From: a virus
DNA: 20,153 bases
Reading direction: 5' to 3' (one strand)
IMG/VR virus record: IMGVR_UViG_3300025781_000102
Location: 1-20,153 of that record
The notes below the pieces were generated by a model. That model was not told the origin of the DNA. It searched no databases and saw only the letters and a program-made list of their open reading frames with translations. Numbering within the stretch: position 1 is the stretch's first letter; every line of letters starts with the position of its first letter. A program made the translations under genes and the position numbers. Shown here in pieces: positions 6,492 through 14,556 of the stretch.

Positions 6492-8299
6492 AGCATATAA
6501 ATTTTAAGCGTGTAAAAATAAAGAATTTTCTCTCTGTCGGTACAGAGCCTGTTGAAGTAACCTTCAATAAGGGTCTTCATATTATTACAGGTATAAACAA
6601 GGATAAAGAGGACCGTAGAAACGGTGTTGGTAAATCAACAATAGCTGACGCAGTATACTTTGCTGTATTTGGCGAAACATTACGTGATCTAAAAAAAGAG
6701 CATATCGTCAATAATGTTAACCGTAAAGGCTGTGAAGTAGAATTAGATGTTGAAATACAGCATTTTGATAAAAAAGAACAGATAAAGATAGTTAGAACAC
6801 TCGACCCGTCGAAGTGCTTCTTGCATATAAACGGTGAGGATAAAACACGTGATAGTATGACAAATACTACAAGCTTTATTCTTAATAAGTTTTCCTGCAC
6901 TCCAGAGATTTTTCAAAACTGTGTTATTATGACCATAAACAATACTGTACCGTTTATGGGTAAGAAGAAACAGGAGAAGAGAAAGTTTATTGAAGATATT
7001 TTTAACCTTAGTGTCTTTAGTAACATGCTCACGATCCTCAAGGAGGATCTTAATATTAAGAAAAAGGACTTCGAGATTCAAACAACAAGGTTTGATGATC
7101 ATGAGAAGCATTTATTAACATTACAGAAGCAAAAAGAGCTTGCTGAGGTTGCCCGTACACAAAAGCTTATAAAATATCAAAATCGTAAGACGAGCAATAT
7201 TGCAGAATTACAACAGATAAACGACAGATTAGATACATTTGAAGATATAGACGTAAGTATTATAACTAATAAAATAAACGATCTAAATGACGGGTTGACA
7301 AAAATTGATAATAAGCTTCAATCCATACGTGAAGAGAAAACAGAAAAAGCACTCTTAGTACAGCAACATACAAAGCAATTAACAACCATTGGTACAGAGA
7401 ATGATAATTGCCCGGTTTGTCTTCGAACAATTGAAGAGCGAGATAAGGACCACATTGAACAAGAGCGTAAAAAAATTAACAGTTCAATAGATGATTTCAA
7501 AGTTACTATTTCTAATTTAATTAAAGAAGAAAAGTCTTTTCTAGAAAAGAAGACCAAAATAGATAATTGCATTATCGGCCTTCGTGATGAAAAGCACCAA
7601 TATGAACTAAAGAAGCAAGAGCGTGTATCTCTTATTGCCCGTAAACAACAGCTAGAAGAATGGCTTCAGACACTTGAAGTCGATATTGCTGAAGTAGAGC
7701 AGTCGACTTTTACAGCGGATACTGCAGTAGAAGAGCAAAATACAAAAATTGAAGAGCTAAAGTCTGAAATTGATAAAATTCGTAAAGAGCTCAATACAAT
7801 GGATGTTGTTAAATTTGTAGTATCTGAAGAGGGTGTAAAATCTTATATGGTAAAGAAGATATTACAGGTCTTTAATGGCAAACTATCTTATTACCTAAAG
7901 AAGATGGACGCCAACTGTACAGTTACCTTTAATGAATATTTTGAAGAGGAGATTATAGACAATAAAGGTAAGCTATGTTCATATTTTAATTTTAGCGGAG
8001 CTGAGAGAAAGAATATTGATCTTGCATGCTTGTTTGCATTTATGGATATGAGACGTCTTCAAGGTGATGTATGTTTCAACTTTAGCATCTATGACGAACT
8101 GTTTGATTCGTCGCTCGATGAGCGTGGCGTTGAATTAGTTATTAATATTCTCAAAGAACGCGTTGAAAAGTATAATGAATGTATTATGGTTATAAGTCAT
8201 CGCAAGGAGAGTATTAAGGCTGCTACTGGTGATATTATATTCCTTGAGAAGGTTAACGGTATTACAAAGCGTGTTGATTTTAAAGAGTACACAGCATAA
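6488..8299 (+). CDS. 46: gp46-like recombination ATPase subunit (SbcC/Rad50 family)
   Basis: A 603-aa SMC-like ATPase (T4 gp46 is 560 aa), partner of gp47. The N-terminal ATP-binding half shows Walker A NGVGKST (45-51) after a short insertion in the P-loop approach (TGINKDKEDRR). Two long coiled coils (about 180-300 and 315-440) flank a zinc hook CPVC (308-311), which joins two molecules through zinc. The C-terminal half has the ABC signature NFSGAERK (501-508), Walker B SIYDELFD (533-540) and D-loop SSLD (541-544), followed by VISHR near 579-583 (H-loop histidine). It starts inside the stop of gene 47 (ATGA), without a Shine-Dalgarno. All catalytic elements are present, so an active gp46/47 complex is expected. 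Confidence 0.93.
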   Translation: MKHINFKRVKIKNFLSVGTEPVEVTFNKGLHIITGINKDKEDRRNGVGKSTIADAVYFAVFGETLRDLKKEHIVNNVNRKGCEVELDVEIQHFDKKEQIKIVRTLDPSKCFLHINGEDKTRDSMTNTTSFILNKFSCTPEIFQNCVIMTINNTVPFMGKKKQEKRKFIEDIFNLSVFSNMLTILKEDLNIKKKDFEIQTTRFDDHEKHLLTLQKQKELAEVARTQKLIKYQNRKTSNIAELQQINDRLDTFEDIDVSIITNKINDLNDGLTKIDNKLQSIREEKTEKALLVQQHTKQLTTIGTENDNCPVCLRTIEERDKDHIEQERKKINSSIDDFKVTISNLIKEEKSFLEKKTKIDNCIIGLRDEKHQYELKKQERVSLIARKQQLEEWLQTLEVDIAEVEQSTFTADTAVEEQNTKIEELKSEIDKIRKELNTMDVVKFVVSEEGVKSYMVKKILQVFNGKLSYYLKKMDANCTVTFNEYFEEEIIDNKGKLCSYFNFSGAERKNIDLACLFAFMDMRRLQGDVCFNFSIYDELFDSSLDERGVELVINILKERVEKYNECIMVISHRKESIKAATGDIIFLEKVNGITKRVDFKEYTA

Positions 8300-8313
8300 A
8301 ATAACCAAGTAAC

Positions 8314-9540
8314 ATGATTGTCTCACCCTTTGTCTCTCCGTTTCCGCAGCCCTTCGGTACTCTAGGTCAACCCTCGATATTATCACCTGTACAGACTAAT
8401 ATAGTACCGACACCGCCGGAGATGAATCTCGAACGTGTTGTTAATTATTACGCAGATTATAGTGGTTGTGGTTTCTGGCGAATGATTTGGCCAGAGCACG
8501 TACTTAATGCGCATCAAAAACTCATTGTGCATGGTAGCACAGTCATGAGTTTTGATCCAAATTATTTTAGAGGTGTTAAAGCTGTACGTATTCAAAGACA
8601 AGCAACAGAACATCAATTAAAGTTCGTACAATTCTTAAAAGAGCTTAGTAAGCAATTAGGATTTAGACTTATTTACGAAATTGATGACTTGGTATTTGAG
8701 GAAGATATTCCTGAATATAATAAGTTTAAACCTGCCTTTACTGATCCAACAATTCGTCGATCAGCTCAGGAAATTATGTCTATGTGCGACGAAATTACAG
8801 TTACCTGTAACTTCATGAAGGATTATTATATCAGTAAGACTGGTAACAAGAACGTTACTGTTATTCCAAACTATCCACCGAAATTCTGGATGGGACAGTT
8901 CTTTAACGAGAAGCGTATATCAGAAAATTATGACAAGTATAAGCGCAAGCCGCGTATTCTTTATGCAGGTTCTGGTGCTCACTTCGATGTCGATAATAGA
9001 GTAGGTCAGAACGATGACTTCGCGCATGTCAACCGTGTTATTGAAGCTACAAAGGACAAATACCAATGGGTGTTCCTTGGTGCCTTCCCTCTCCCGCTAC
9101 ATAACCTTGTCCGCGAAGGTAAAGTCGAGTTTCATCCTTGGGAAAGACTCTATACATACCCTGAAAAGATTTATAATCTCAATATTAATGCAATGGTTGC
9201 ACCTCTTCAGGATAATACCTTTAATAAAGCTAAGAGTGATCTAAAGCTCGTTGAAGCAAGTTGCTATGGTATACCCATTGTGTGCCAGGATTTGGTTACC
9301 TACGAGAATGCACCACTTAAGTTCAAGACCGGTGACGAGATGATTGATCAGCTTGACGATGTACTCGACCGTAAGGGCAAATACATGAATCACGTCGGCA
9401 GATTTAGAAAGATCGCAAACGAGCGTTGGCTTGAGACGGATACAAATATTGACAAGTATTTAGAGCTCTATACAACACCATACGGATCGCCTGAACGTAA
9501 GCTGTTGAATCCATTGAATGGAATTACACTTGATAAATAA
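8314..9540 (+). CDS. GT-B glycosyltransferase (GT4-like)
   Basis: A 408-aa protein with the two-domain layout of GT-B glycosyltransferases. A Pro/Ser-rich N-terminal tail (1-38) leads into GCGFWRMIWPE (51-61), the start-of-domain pattern of many phage GT4-like enzymes; YEIDD lies at 121-125. The second domain begins at KPRILYAGSG (202-211) and carries SDLKLVEASCYGIPIV (298-313), the nucleotide-sugar binding element with Glu304. The acceptor could be modified DNA bases, a virion protein or a host glycan. T4 places its alpha-glucosyltransferase next to genes 47 and 46, so the position is suggestive of a DNA role, but the sequence does not prove it. It starts 14 bp after gene 46 with no Shine-Dalgarno, and its stop lies inside the gp43 leader hairpin. 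Confidence 0.82.
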   Translation: MIVSPFVSPFPQPFGTLGQPSILSPVQTNIVPTPPEMNLERVVNYYADYSGCGFWRMIWPEHVLNAHQKLIVHGSTVMSFDPNYFRGVKAVRIQRQATEHQLKFVQFLKELSKQLGFRLIYEIDDLVFEEDIPEYNKFKPAFTDPTIRRSAQEIMSMCDEITVTCNFMKDYYISKTGNKNVTVIPNYPPKFWMGQFFNEKRISENYDKYKRKPRILYAGSGAHFDVDNRVGQNDDFAHVNRVIEATKDKYQWVFLGAFPLPLHNLVREGKVEFHPWERLYTYPEKIYNLNINAMVAPLQDNTFNKAKSDLKLVEASCYGIPIVCQDLVTYENAPLKFKTGDEMIDQLDDVLDRKGKYMNHVGRFRKIANERWLETDTNIDKYLELYTTPYGSPERKLLNPLNGITLDK

Positions 9541-9558
9541 TAGCCGGTAAGCTATTAT
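9530..9558 (+). promoter_or_regulatory. Sigma70-like promoter of gene 43
   Basis: TTGATA (9530-9535), a 17-bp spacer and TATTAT (9553-9558), ending 6 bases before the ATG at 9565. The expected start point falls on the A of the ATG, which would give a leaderless polymerase message. The -35 box overlaps the end of the glycosyltransferase gene and the -10 box lies in the 3' arm of the hairpin 9536-9559. Confidence 0.5.
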
Positions 9559-9559
9559 T
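9536..9559 (+). promoter_or_regulatory. Perfect hairpin immediately upstream of gene 43, possible translational operator
   Basis: AATAATAGC (9536-9544), loop CGGTAA, then GCTATTATT (9551-9559): nine uninterrupted base pairs. The stem ends 5 bases before the ATG of DNA polymerase and contains the stop codon of the preceding gene. T4 gp43 represses its own translation by binding a hairpin at this place; stem and loop sequence differ here. There is no U-run, so it is not a typical terminator. Confidence 0.6.
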
Positions 9560-9564
9560 ACAGC

Positions 9565-12180
9565 ATGTATAGAAATGCTGCATATTTACCCAGAGAGCAA
9601 GCAATGCGTCTTTATTGCTGGGATGAAAACGGCAAGCGTATTCATGTTGATGTTTCATATGAGCCATACATATATCTTGAAACAACACATAATGAAGATT
9701 GTTTAAGTATCTTTAATACCAAATTAAAGAAGAGACGTTTTAAGAATCAAGCTGAGCGTTCGCAATTTCTCAAGGATAACAACATTACCAGGGTATTTGA
9801 AAACCTCGGGGTACAGCAACAATTTTTAATTGATTATTACAGCAATCAAAATGAAACTCCGGATTTTGCTAAGAATCCGTTAAGAACGCTCTTTATCGAT
9901 ATTGAGACATATAGTCCTGATAGCTTTCCAGATATTGAGACGGCTAATCATGCTATTAATGTTATTACGGTTTATGATACGCTAGCTGAGAAATTCATAA
10001 CCTGGGGCTCAAAGCCTGTAAAAAATCTCGAACAAGATGTTACATATGTATACTGTAAGACGGAACACGATCTATTAGAGAAGTTCCTAGACTATTTTTC
10101 ACGTGATTACCCGGATATTCTTTCTGGATGGAATAGTGAGTTTTTCGATATCCCGTATATCGTAAACAGAATTACAAGAATATTAGGCGAAGATGAAGCA
10201 AAGAGGCTTTCCCCTATTAATAGAATACGGTCGAGAAAGTTTATGGGTAAGTTTGGTAGAGAGCAAACTAGGTGGCATTTAGAAGGACTCTCTTGTGTTG
10301 ACTATTATCAAATCTACCGTAGATTTTGTCCAGTGTTGCGTGAGATGTATAAGTTAGGCTATATTGGTGAAATAGAGCTAGGTGAAACGAAGGTTGACTA
10401 TGGTGATACTGATCTTGCATCGCTATCGGATGACAATTGGGATCTCTTTGTAAAATATAATATTCAGGACGTTAATCTGCTTGTAAGACTTGAACAGAAG
10501 CTACAATACATACAGCTATTGCGTATGATTGCTTACGCAGGTCTTACAACATTTGAGGGTGCACTAGGCTCCTTGAGTGTTATCACCGGTCTATGTGCTA
10601 TTCGAGCTCGTCACAGAAATCAGCGCATTCCAACATTCAATAAGCATATTGAAGATAGTGACATAAGAAAACAAAATGAAGGCGCTTACGTCGGTGAACC
10701 ACAGCAAGGTTTTCAGGATCACATTGTATCGTTTGATGCTAATAGTCTATATCCAAACGTGATGATTACGTTAAATCTCTCTCCGGAGACAAAAATTGGT
10801 ACGATCGTTCACGATGACAAATATAAAATCGTTTATACTGATGATGGTAAGCTTACAATCAGACACGTTAATGGGTCGGAATATACTCTGACAAAGGAAA
10901 AGTTTGCTGCGTTTGTAAAGCAAGAGCAAATTGCGATATCGAAAGCCTGTGTTCTTTTCTCACAAAAAACAAAAGGCATTGTCCCTGAAACAGTAGATCA
11001 TTATTATAAGAAGCGTGTTGAGATCAAGAAGCAATTAGACAAGGCAAAGAGAGCGATTTTAAATATTGAGAAAGGTACTAAGGAGTACACTACATTAAAA
11101 GATGAAATAGATCATTTAAACATCACGCAACATACTATTAAGATTCTGATTAATACTGTTTATGGCTATTTCGGTAATAAGCATAGCCCACTCGGTGATG
11201 ATGATCTTGCTAATTCAATTACCCTTACCGGTCAAGCTACTATCAAACAATCAAACCAATTGCTCGTCGATTACATTAAGCAAAAGACGGGCATGTCAGA
11301 AGAAGAGCTCACAACTGATAGTCCAATCATTTATAATGATACAGACAGCTCTTATATATCGATTAGACATTTAGTAAAGAAAAATAACATTCCTGTACCT
11401 GTAAAAGGTAAGATACCAAAAGAATACTACGATGTGGTAAAAGACATTGAGCAATACCTTAATACGAACATTAAGGAGTGGGGGAAGAAGTCACTCGGAT
11501 CAGAAGATTGCAGACTTCTCTTTAAGAGAGAAAAGATTGCTGATGCCGGTCTCTTTATTAGAAAGAAGAGATACGTTCTTCATATTCTCGATGATGAGGG
11601 TATTCCCTGTAACAAATTTAAGTATACAGGTGTTGAAGTGGTACGCACAACAATGGCGGCCGCAATTAAAACAAGCGTTAAAAAGATTATTGAGACGATG
11701 CTCTTAACAAAATCAAAAGCGGATACAGATAAAGTGTTTAACGAAACTTACGAGTTGTTCACTAAGCTAACAGCAGAAGAGATCTCATCACCATCGAGCA
11801 TTAAAAACTACGAGAAATACGCTGCAGGTTGCAAAGAATTTAAAACTGTTAAATCGATGCCAAAGCACGTTAAGGCCGCCTATTTCTATAATTTATTAAT
11901 TGATAAACTTAACCTTAGCCGCAAATACGAGAAAATATCTTCTGGTGATAATATGAAATATTTTCCTGTGAGAAAGCCGAATAAGTATGGTCTCTCTACA
12001 ATCGGCTTTAAGTATGACTACCCGAAAGAGTTTGATGATATTTTTACTCCTGACCATGAAGCTGTTTTCGAGAAGGATGTATACTCTGTCATTCAGCGAT
12101 TTTATGAATGCGTAAGATGGCAGTTAAAAAAGCCGAGCGAACAAGTTCAGACAGATTTATTTGATTTACTAGGTATATAA
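9565..12180 (+). CDS. 43: T4-type family B DNA polymerase gp43
   Basis: An 871-aa replicative polymerase (T4 gp43 is 898 aa) with complete proofreading and polymerase sites. Exonuclease: Exo I FIDIET (110-115, Asp112 and Glu114), Exo II GWNSEFFD (188-195, Asp195) and Exo III YNIQD (298-302, Asp302). Polymerase: motif A DANSLYPN (391-398), motif B KILINTVYG (526-534) and motif C YNDTDS (590-595, Asp592 and Asp594). The frame is continuous with no intein, intron or split, unlike some related phages. The N-terminus is short, with nothing in front of MYRNAAY. The C-terminus VQTDLFDLLGI carries a QTDLFDLL element, which fits a sliding-clamp binding (PIP-like) peptide; the clamp itself is not in this window. 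No Shine-Dalgarno precedes the start; a promoter and hairpin lie there instead. Confidence 0.96.
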   Translation: MYRNAAYLPREQAMRLYCWDENGKRIHVDVSYEPYIYLETTHNEDCLSIFNTKLKKRRFKNQAERSQFLKDNNITRVFENLGVQQQFLIDYYSNQNETPDFAKNPLRTLFIDIETYSPDSFPDIETANHAINVITVYDTLAEKFITWGSKPVKNLEQDVTYVYCKTEHDLLEKFLDYFSRDYPDILSGWNSEFFDIPYIVNRITRILGEDEAKRLSPINRIRSRKFMGKFGREQTRWHLEGLSCVDYYQIYRRFCPVLREMYKLGYIGEIELGETKVDYGDTDLASLSDDNWDLFVKYNIQDVNLLVRLEQKLQYIQLLRMIAYAGLTTFEGALGSLSVITGLCAIRARHRNQRIPTFNKHIEDSDIRKQNEGAYVGEPQQGFQDHIVSFDANSLYPNVMITLNLSPETKIGTIVHDDKYKIVYTDDGKLTIRHVNGSEYTLTKEKFAAFVKQEQIAISKACVLFSQKTKGIVPETVDHYYKKRVEIKKQLDKAKRAILNIEKGTKEYTTLKDEIDHLNITQHTIKILINTVYGYFGNKHSPLGDDDLANSITLTGQATIKQSNQLLVDYIKQKTGMSEEELTTDSPIIYNDTDSSYISIRHLVKKNNIPVPVKGKIPKEYYDVVKDIEQYLNTNIKEWGKKSLGSEDCRLLFKREKIADAGLFIRKKRYVLHILDDEGIPCNKFKYTGVEVVRTTMAAAIKTSVKKIIETMLLTKSKADTDKVFNETYELFTKLTAEEISSPSSIKNYEKYAAGCKEFKTVKSMPKHVKAAYFYNLLIDKLNLSRKYEKISSGDNMKYFPVRKPNKYGLSTIGFKYDYPKEFDDIFTPDHEAVFEKDVYSVIQRFYECVRWQLKKPSEQVQTDLFDLLGI

Positions 12181-12181
12181 G

Positions 12182-12209
12182 TTGATTTATTAACAAAAGT
12201 CTATAATAT
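12182..12209 (+). promoter_or_regulatory. Probable promoter of the small Sm-like gene
   Basis: TTGATT (12182-12187) is followed by TATAAT (12202-12207) after 14 bp, or by TAATAT (12204-12209) after the more usual 16 bp. The start codon at 12220 is 10 to 12 bases beyond, again a very short leader without Shine-Dalgarno. The spacing ambiguity lowers confidence. Confidence 0.42.
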
Positions 12210-12219
12210 ATTAAACAAT

Positions 12220-12594
12220 ATGAGCGATACAAAAAACATCATTACATTCGTAGATCACATTGGTCGTACACTTCTTGCAGAGTTTGTTGAGAAGGTTGAC
12301 AATGATACTGCATTTACTGTTCGTAACCCAGCAATTATCCACGTTCAGCCAACTCAGCAGGGTCAGCTCAACGTTCAGACCATTCCTCTCTATTTTAGAG
12401 ATTTCGTCAGTGAGAAGAACAAGCAGGAAGGTACTCTCTGGAAGTTCTTTTATTCTTCCGTTGTTCTCGGTCTTAATATCGAGAATGATCAGCGTCTTGT
12501 TGATCAGTATAACAAGCTTTTCAGCGACGCACCGCTTATCCAACCTGCAAGCGGACCTGATAGCGGTAAGACAATCAAGTTGTTTGACGAGTAG
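12220..12594 (+). CDS. Small conserved protein, possibly Sm-like (LSm) fold
   Basis: A 124-aa protein between the polymerase and uvsX. Its first 45 residues (NIITFVDHIGRTLLAEF, then VDNDTAFTVRNPAIIHVQP) have the rhythm of an Sm1 motif: a beta strand, a Gly-Arg turn, another strand and a D-x-x-F/L-x-V strand. I recall a short protein of this kind next to uvsX or gp43 in other marine T4-like phages, but its function is unknown to me. An RNA-binding role would be consistent with an Sm-like fold but is inference. The C-terminal part (FYSSVVLGLNIENDQRLVDQ) looks helical. It has its own promoter-like sequence and is closed by a strong terminator, so it appears to be a one-gene transcription unit. 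Codon use is rich in GTT, CTT and CAG, perhaps a sign of high expression. Confidence 0.7.
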   Translation: MSDTKNIITFVDHIGRTLLAEFVEKVDNDTAFTVRNPAIIHVQPTQQGQLNVQTIPLYFRDFVSEKNKQEGTLWKFFYSSVVLGLNIENDQRLVDQYNKLFSDAPLIQPASGPDSGKTIKLFDE

Positions 12595-12623
12595 AATTAA
12601 TAAAAAAACATCTGCGTTTTTTG

Positions 12624-12651
12624 AAAGCGGCTTCGGCCGCTTTTTTTTTTT
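12624..12651 (+). terminator. Intrinsic terminator with UUCG tetraloop
   Basis: AAAGCGGC (12624-12631), loop TTCG, then GCCGCTTT (12636-12643), followed by an unbroken T-run to 12651. The 8-bp GC-rich stem, the extra-stable UUCG loop and the T-run make this the clearest terminator in the window. It ends the Sm-like transcript just before the uvsX promoter. Confidence 0.92.
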
Positions 12652-12652
12652 G

Positions 12653-12680
12653 TTGATAATATGTATGTAGGTATTATAAT
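12653..12680 (+). promoter_or_regulatory. Sigma70-like promoter of uvsX-queC
   Basis: TTGATA (12653-12658), a 16-bp spacer and TATAAT (12675-12680). The -10 box ends 6 bases before the ATG at 12687, so transcription should start on the first base of the start codon and the mRNA would be leaderless. It follows a strong terminator directly, so a promoter is needed here. Confidence 0.65.
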
Positions 12681-12686
12681 TGTGGT

Positions 12687-13829
12687 ATGAGTAAAGAGAT
12701 TGATTCTATTTTTAAGAAACTTGACGCTATGAATAGCGAAGCAACAATGCTTGATGAAAATGCATTGTCAAATGTTGATACCTGGTATGATACCGGCTGT
12801 TACGCTCTTAACGCAATTTTAGGGGGTAGCTGTCGTAAGGGTGGTATACCTAAGGGTAGAATCGTAGGATTCTCAGGTGAGTCGATGACAGGTAAGACTT
12901 TTATTATAAATAAGATTTTAGCTAACGCGCAGAAGCAAGGTATCTATCCAGTCATTTTTGATACTGAGTTTGCAATCGACGAGAGCTCTACCAAAGGTGT
13001 AGGTCTTGATGCGAGTAAGACAAAGTATGTACCGGTTTATACGGTCGATCAATGTCGTAATCAACTATCGGCTTTTCTCGATAGCGTCATTGAGAGTAAG
13101 CAACAAGGTAAGTTTATCGTAAGTATTGACAGTCTCGGGAACCTATCATCACAGAAGGAGATTGATGATATCGCTAAGGATAAAGCCGCTATGGATATGG
13201 GTCTCCGTGCCAAGTCACTTAAGTCAATGCTTCGTACCTTGACATACAAGGCTGGTAAGGCAGGCGTTACTATTCTGTTTACCAATCATACATATTCCGA
13301 TCCCGGCGCTATGTTCCCATCTCTCGTAAAAACACAGTCTGGTGGATCAGGCCCTGTGTATATGGCCAGTATTCTCGTGCAGCTTGCTAAGCGTAATGAG
13401 AAGGAAGGTGAGGGCGATTCAGGTGCATTGAAGACGGATAAGCTTGCAGAAGCTAACAAATACTCAGGAGTCACACTGCGTGCACTAACCGTGAAGAATC
13501 GCTTTGTTCCACCATTCTTAGAGGCAGAAATGTACCTTTCCTTTAAGTCCGGTCTTAACAAGTATAGCGGGCTGTTGCAGATGGCTACTGCAAGAGGTAT
13601 TATTGAGCAGACGGGATCGACATATGTTGTTGGTGTTGACTGTGGTAAGTATAAAAAGGGTGATAAACTCGGTTATGCGAAGAATTTCGTTAAGGATGTA
13701 TCGTTCTTCGAAGACTTTATTATCCCGGAACTTGATAAGAAGCTTGCTGAAGATTACAAGTACAACAGTAACGAGGTGCAGAATAGCACAGATGATGAGC
13801 AAGCCGAAGAATTAGCAGAAAATGAGTGA
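12687..13829 (+). CDS. uvsX: UvsX recombinase (RecA/Rad51 family)
   Basis: A 380-aa recombinase (T4 UvsX is about 391 aa) that forms filaments on single-stranded DNA and carries out strand exchange for recombination-dependent replication and repair. Walker A is GESMTGKT (64-71), the catalytic Glu region is FDTEFA (91-96), Walker B is FIVSIDSLGNL (143-153, Asp148), and a loop 2-like DNA-binding region, SLVKTQSGGSGPVY, follows near 211-225. The C-terminus is strongly acidic (STDDEQAEELAENE), as in T4 UvsX, where the tail modulates DNA binding. The start is ATG 12687 with no Shine-Dalgarno and a promoter ending 6 bases upstream. The gene overlaps queC by 8 bp. Its partner mediator is probably the uvsY-like gene at 3009. 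Confidence 0.95.
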   Translation: MSKEIDSIFKKLDAMNSEATMLDENALSNVDTWYDTGCYALNAILGGSCRKGGIPKGRIVGFSGESMTGKTFIINKILANAQKQGIYPVIFDTEFAIDESSTKGVGLDASKTKYVPVYTVDQCRNQLSAFLDSVIESKQQGKFIVSIDSLGNLSSQKEIDDIAKDKAAMDMGLRAKSLKSMLRTLTYKAGKAGVTILFTNHTYSDPGAMFPSLVKTQSGGSGPVYMASILVQLAKRNEKEGEGDSGALKTDKLAEANKYSGVTLRALTVKNRFVPPFLEAEMYLSFKSGLNKYSGLLQMATARGIIEQTGSTYVVGVDCGKYKKGDKLGYAKNFVKDVSFFEDFIIPELDKKLAEDYKYNSNEVQNSTDDEQAEELAENE

Positions 13830-14544
13830 GAATCGTGTAATTGTACCATTTTCCGGTGGGATGGACTCAACAGTCCTTCTCCATTATGCAGCCGCTAAGT
13901 ACGATCGTGTCTATGCGATTACGTTTGACTACGGTCAGAGACACATAAAAGAGCTTGAATACGCAGATTGGCAAATTAACTCAATTCGTGAGAGTGAAGA
14001 TGATAAAAACGTGTATTTCAGTAACATCGTCAAGCTACCGTTCTTTAAGGACATTACGACATCATCCCTACTTAACAAGCAGATTAATGTAGCTAAGGCG
14101 CGCGACGTCATGGGCGATCCACAAACGGTAAATTACGTTCCTTTCCGTAATTTGATGCTTTTATCTATAGCTTGCTCGTATGCTGAGGGATTTGATGCAA
14201 CAACAGTCCTACATGGAGCTGCACAAGCAGATAGTGTTGCAGGCTTCTGGGATGGTAGTATAGAGTTCTTATCTAAGATTAACGAAATAACTGCATTAAA
14301 CCGTAGAAACCGCATAACTGTTGAAGCTCCTCTTATAGATAAGTCAAAGGGAGAGATTATTAAAATGGGACTTGAACTCGGTGTAGACTTTAGTCGTACC
14401 TGGACTTGCTACGAGGGTAAGGATCTTGCCTGCGGCGAATGCACAGCATGCGCTCTACGGTTAAAAGGGTTTATTGACGTTGGTATCCGTGACCCACTGT
14501 CTTACTCCAGAGACATTCCTTGGGAGCAATATATTAAAGAGTAA
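13822..14544 (+). CDS. queC: QueC-like 7-cyano-7-deazaguanine (preQ0) synthase
   Basis: A 240-aa PP-loop ATPase of the QueC family, which converts 7-carboxy-7-deazaguanine to preQ0 with ATP and ammonia. Visible features: SGGMDST (11-17, PP-loop), TFDYGQRH (34-41), NYVPFRN (104-110), and the zinc site Cys196, Cys204, Cys207, Cys210 (CGEC and TAC). In E. coli QueC the region after the central strand reads SGYPDCRDEF; here the aligned segment is AGFWDGSIEF (140-149), so the Cys and Arg are replaced by Gly and Ser. That could alter substrate or activity. In phages this pathway feeds 7-deazaguanine bases into DNA as protection from restriction, or boosts host tRNA queuosine; the other pathway genes are not in the window. 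It is translationally coupled to uvsX (8-bp overlap) and its 3' end lies in a convergent hairpin. Confidence 0.88.
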   Translation: MSENRVIVPFSGGMDSTVLLHYAAAKYDRVYAITFDYGQRHIKELEYADWQINSIRESEDDKNVYFSNIVKLPFFKDITTSSLLNKQINVAKARDVMGDPQTVNYVPFRNLMLLSIACSYAEGFDATTVLHGAAQADSVAGFWDGSIEFLSKINEITALNRRNRITVEAPLIDKSKGEIIKMGLELGVDFSRTWTCYEGKDLACGECTACALRLKGFIDVGIRDPLSYSRDIPWEQYIKE

Positions 14545-14556
14545 AGTACTCTTTAA
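14534..14556. terminator. Symmetric hairpin over two convergent stop codons, probable bidirectional terminator
   Basis: TTAAAGAGTA (14534-14543), loop AAG, TACTCTTTAA (14547-14556): a perfect 10-bp inverted repeat. It contains the queC stop (14542-14544) and the stop of the minus-strand gene (14534-14536), whose coding ends overlap by 11 bp. A long U-run is absent, so termination strength is uncertain. Confidence 0.55.

Noticed and set aside
6577-7111. Minus-strand open frames opposite gene 46
   Set aside because: They lie within a strongly supported ATPase gene, have no start signals and show the Cys/Phe/Ile-rich composition of antisense frames.
9532-9539. GATAAATA as a late promoter for gene 43
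   Set aside because: It matches seven of eight late-octamer positions but overlaps a better-spaced sigma70-like promoter, and late expression of the polymerase is not expected.
9565-12180. Intein, intron or split in DNA polymerase
   Set aside because: The frame is continuous and all exonuclease and polymerase motifs follow at normal spacing.
12211-12670. Opposite-strand and +1 open frames across the Sm-like gene
   Set aside because: The 12260-12670 frame runs through the terminator hairpin and the minus frame is antisense to a coherent protein; neither has family features.
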